From positions 1-24,386 of IMG/VR virus record IMGVR_UViG_3300025479_000001: DNA of 24,386 bases; one strand, given 5' to 3'. Of this stretch, positions 21,470 through 24,386 are shown piece by piece (within the stretch, counting starts at the first letter, position 1; every line of letters begins with the position of its first letter). Source of the DNA: a virus. The position numbers and the translations under genes are program-made. The notes beneath the pieces were generated by a model. It did no database searches. It saw nothing but the letters and a program-made list of their open reading frames with translations, and was not told the DNA's origin.

Positions 21470-23599
21470 ATGGGAATGATAGGTGAAGTTTTCGCACTCG
21501 CTGGACTACACGTTGATAGTGCTAGTTTCGCGGCCTACGGGTCCGCACTTCAGGGGGCTGAAAGCGGGGTCAGTGAGTTCGCTTCTGGCACTAAGGCCAT
21601 TATGGCGGGTGCCTTTGTCCTGCCGGCGGCGGCCCTCGCTGGAGTTGCCGGTTATGGCGTAGAACTCGCTTCCGGTTTTCAAGACGCCGGGGTCTCACTA
21701 ACTAATCTGTATGGTTCAGCAGACGTCGCAAAACAAAAATTCGATTGGATGACGAATTTTGCAGCTCAAACTCCTTTTAATTTTACTGAAATAGAACAGG
21801 GCGCGATAAAATTAAAATCGTATGGTATGGACATCGAAACTTATGGGCGGACGATGGGAGATACCGCCTCGAACATGGGGAAAAGTTTTAATGATGTCAT
21901 TGAAGCATACGCGGACGCGGGTAATGGAGAATTTGAACGGCTGAAAGAGTTCGGTGTCAAGGCCGTCGTCGTGCAAAAATCGAATTTAGATACATATGCT
22001 AAGTACGGCGCACAAATGAACGATACCGTGTTAAAATACACGGATAAAACCGGCAAAGAGATGGCTCAGGTCGTTGACCGGAATAATTCTCAAATGGTCT
22101 ATTCGACACTCAATAATATTTTTGATGTAGAAAAAGGGTTCCAGGGTGCGATGGAAACCCGGAGTAAAACATTAACGGGGATGATGTCAAATATAACCGA
22201 CAATCTCACATCGGGGCTATCGCATCTTGTCGGCTATGAAGACATGAAAGTTCAGACCTTCTCACTTATGGGGGCACTCACGGGGCTCGCGGGCGTTGCC
22301 GTTGATGTGTCCGGTGCATTCGCGCATATGAGCGAGCCTATGCAGACTATAATCCTAGTGGTGGCGGGTGCTACGGCGGCCATCGGATTATTAGCAGCGG
22401 GATCCATTGCGTACGGTCTTATACTACCTCTTATTACTGCCGATACTTTTTTGTTTGGTGCTACGTTATCGGCTGCTATCTGGCCTGTTACTCTGATAGT
22501 CGGCGGTATAGCTCTTCTAGCTGCCGGGCTCGTTTATCTCGATGAAAAAACGGGACTTGTAACGGCGGCATGGGAAGTCGCAAAAGACGCATTCACTATT
22601 TTTGTTGAGTATATTACCATAGCTGCCGGGATGTTGTACGATTTTATAGTTCCGAAATTAGAAGAAATCAAACAGGCATATTTGGATATGATCCCGCAAG
22701 GAGCTATTGACGCTGTTGTGGGTTTCGCGAGCAAGATTTCAGATTTGTTCGGGGGGGCTGCTTCTAGTATCCACACACAGGCAGAAGGAATTAGAAAAGA
22801 CAACGAAGAAACGGCGAAATCTTTTGACACATATTCAAATGTGAATATGGGTGGAACTGGATCACAGATTACAACAGTCGACGGTCTTGTTAAAACGTTA
22901 ACAGGTGACGCTAAAACCGGAACTACCGCGCTTGATGCCATGGGGAAAGTGCCTGCCGCGGGAACTATAGCAGGACTAACCGGAATAGACACCGGAGCGA
23001 AAAACGCAACAACTTCAGGAAAACAATTACAAGTTAACCTCACGGCTCTTGGTAGTGTTTCGATGGGTGGGACGACAGCTCAACTTATGCTGATTGACTC
23101 AACTGGGAAACGCTCAAGTCTTACAGTCAGCCAACTTCAGGAATATTTGAAACAGGCCGGGAACGTTTCGGCTTCGGGGACCATCGGACAACTCGCACTC
23201 GTTGATTCATCGGGAAAAGCCACGAATATTACCACGCAACAGGCAATAAACCTCCTGAGCAGTGCCGGATCTCAGAGCATGAGCGGCACGATTGGAGGGA
23301 TTAACGGGATAACCTCTGCGTGGGCACAAGCTAACGCCGCAGCTAACGCCTATGCAAAATCCGCTATAGCTCAGGCACAGGCTGAAATCACGTATCGGAA
23401 TGGGATGAAAGACTCAACGAGTACCGGGATGACATCAAAAGAAGGAGTGACCGTCATTGGTGCAACTCCTAAAGTTAATATGAGTGTAGTTTCCCCAAGT
23501 AAAACGACGACGGGACCAACTGTAAATAATTATAATATTGGAACAGTTAATAATAACGGCTCAACACTGCAAAAAACAGCAGCCCGGAGGGTAACATAA
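21470..23599 (+). CDS. Tape measure protein, 709 aa
   Basis: The start follows GGTGA with a spacing of 4 nt. The N-terminal part (about 1-270) is the phage tail tape domain, with helix SGTKAIMAGAFVLPAAALAG and the QTPFNFTEIEQGAIKLKSYG block. Membrane-like segments lie at about 285-360, as in many tape measure proteins, and probably aid DNA entry. Residues 457-600 hold four exact 36-residue repeats (see repeat entry). The C-terminus NNYNIGTVNNNG is typical. It sets tail length: at the lambda rule of about 0.15 nm per residue, roughly 100 nm. Confidence 0.88.
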   Translation: MGMIGEVFALAGLHVDSASFAAYGSALQGAESGVSEFASGTKAIMAGAFVLPAAALAGVAGYGVELASGFQDAGVSLTNLYGSADVAKQKFDWMTNFAAQTPFNFTEIEQGAIKLKSYGMDIETYGRTMGDTASNMGKSFNDVIEAYADAGNGEFERLKEFGVKAVVVQKSNLDTYAKYGAQMNDTVLKYTDKTGKEMAQVVDRNNSQMVYSTLNNIFDVEKGFQGAMETRSKTLTGMMSNITDNLTSGLSHLVGYEDMKVQTFSLMGALTGLAGVAVDVSGAFAHMSEPMQTIILVVAGATAAIGLLAAGSIAYGLILPLITADTFLFGATLSAAIWPVTLIVGGIALLAAGLVYLDEKTGLVTAAWEVAKDAFTIFVEYITIAAGMLYDFIVPKLEEIKQAYLDMIPQGAIDAVVGFASKISDLFGGAASSIHTQAEGIRKDNEETAKSFDTYSNVNMGGTGSQITTVDGLVKTLTGDAKTGTTALDAMGKVPAAGTIAGLTGIDTGAKNATTSGKQLQVNLTALGSVSMGGTTAQLMLIDSTGKRSSLTVSQLQEYLKQAGNVSASGTIGQLALVDSSGKATNITTQQAINLLSSAGSQSMSGTIGGINGITSAWAQANAAANAYAKSAIAQAQAEITYRNGMKDSTSTGMTSKEGVTVIGATPKVNMSVVSPSKTTTGPTVNNYNIGTVNNNGSTLQKTAARRVT
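22838..23269 (+). repeat. Four 36-residue (108-bp) repeats in tape measure protein
   Basis: Units begin at residues 457, 493, 529 and 565, each close to x-V-x-M-G-G-T-x-x-Q-L, with a fifth partial unit at 601. No gaps interrupt the period. DNA copies have diverged, so the repeat is old or kept at protein level. Confidence 0.75.
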
Positions 23600-24386
23600 T
23601 GACACTCGCAAAAGTAGCTCCCTATCACGGGACACTAGCAGCAACGGGGACAGATATATTACACGCTGGGAATCCGGGCTGGGAATTCTGGTCTGGTGGG
23701 ATGGCGACCCGTTTTGCTCAGACCGGCATCTTAAAACAGGTTAAATTTTATGCTTCTGCCATCGATACAGTAAGCGATTTTAGGATAAGAATTTGGAGAA
23801 AAAACGAAGGAACCGGACTGTATACAAGGGTTTACAACACCTCTAATCTTGTTACATCCCTTGTCAATGGTCTTAATACGATAGACCTTACAAGCCAGGG
23901 ATTTAATATTATCGAAGGCGATTCTTATAGTATTTTTATAGGCGGCACTTGGGACGCTGCCCGTGGAGTTATTCCCGTCACTTCTTCGGATGCTTCATAT
24001 CACGCGGAAGTTAAATTCGTAGACCAAAATAACATAGGACTTACTGATTTTGATTGGGAAGCGCAAGGCGGGTACACAGGCTCTATAAGTTTAGAATTTT
24101 ACATGGACTCCCCAGATGCTATTTTTATCGGGTGCAGTATAACCAGTGGGCATAGCGCGTCTTTTGCATTCACTGACCAGGTGGTAGGGGCTAGTATATC
24201 GTATCCTTCAAAGGTTTTACCTGCAAAAGTGGCAGCTTTAACAGGCTGGTCTTATCAAAATATGGGGATAACAGGGAATTACTTCCCAAATATGCATACT
24301 AGATTAGCTCACGATGTCATAGAAAAACATCCCACTTACGCGGTAATGGAAGCGGGTGTAAATAACCTCGCTAATCACGATATGGA
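23599..24386 (+). CDS. Tail protein with SGNH-hydrolase domain (3' partial)
   Basis: ATG 23599 overlaps the tape measure stop (TAATG), with GGAGG upstream. The first 170 residues form a beta-sandwich (DFRIRIWRKNEG-like, LTSQGFNIIEGDSYSIFIGG). Then comes block I of SGNH esterases, GCSITSG with S180, then NMGITGN (block II-like) and EAGVNNL with N255 (block III). The end lies beyond the window, so the catalytic Asp/His pair is not visible. It may deacetylate or hydrolyse host surface sugar at the tail tip. Confidence 0.72.
   Translation, partial: MTLAKVAPYHGTLAATGTDILHAGNPGWEFWSGGMATRFAQTGILKQVKFYASAIDTVSDFRIRIWRKNEGTGLYTRVYNTSNLVTSLVNGLNTIDLTSQGFNIIEGDSYSIFIGGTWDAARGVIPVTSSDASYHAEVKFVDQNNIGLTDFDWEAQGGYTGSISLEFYMDSPDAIFIGCSITSGHSASFAFTDQVVGASISYPSKVLPAKVAALTGWSYQNMGITGNYFPNMHTRLAHDVIEKHPTYAVMEAGVNNLANHDM

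Noticed and set aside
22534-23043. 169-codon antisense frame inside the tape measure gene
   Set aside because: No SD or promoter, and it is opposite a clear tape measure domain.
1-24386. CRISPR arrays, tRNA genes, transposases, integrase
   Set aside because: No repeat-spacer pattern, cloverleaf, transposase or integrase motif was found by eye. An attachment site could lie outside the window.

Overview
The window is one continuous stretch of an archaeal head-tailed (Caudoviricetes-type) virus or provirus. It runs from the end of a replication gene through packaging, head, neck and tail genes, and both ends cut through genes. Archaeal traits seen directly are TATA boxes about 25 nt upstream of start codons with little or no leader (1876 on +, 8655 on -, 11968 on +), Shine-Dalgarno (SD) sites of the GGTGAT/GGAGG type, and T-run terminators. 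The host is probably a methanogen or relative of the Methanosarcinales. This is inference, from codon style, beta-helix surface-type proteins and the rarity of TAG stops (2 of about 40), which is typical of pyrrolysine-using hosts.

Layout: 1-784 is the C-terminus of a P4/D5-type primase-helicase with iteron-like repeats inside it. 784-1796 holds small genes, several Cys-rich. 1876-3889 is terminase small and large subunit. 4133-4447 is a small membrane (holin-like) protein. 4593-7412 has two related parallel beta-helix proteins (one with a signal peptide) and two small genes. 7427-8655 is an island of seven tiny genes on the minus strand with two near-identical promoters. 8793-15178 is a Mu-like head module: portal, DNA methyltransferase, gpF-type head morphogenesis protein, protease/scaffold, decoration protein, gpT-type major capsid protein and two unknown genes. 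15172-19822 is neck/connector genes interrupted by a large LamG-type adhesin. 19842-24386 is tail: tube, a frameshifted pair of assembly chaperones, tape measure, and the start of a tail protein with an SGNH-hydrolase domain. No sheath gene lies next to the tube gene, so the tail is probably long and non-contractile, attached to a Mu-type head.

The genes form tightly coupled operons with many ATGA, TAATG and TGATG junctions. The most unusual points are two genes with no ATG/GTG/TTG start at which ACG sits exactly where the start should be (4133 and 8793), a ribbon-helix-helix-like N-terminus fused to the portal, an internal scaffold start in the protease gene, a -1 frameshift between tail chaperones with a neighbouring decoy slippery site, six 9-bp iteron-like repeats in inverted triples, and four exact 36-residue repeats in the tape measure protein.
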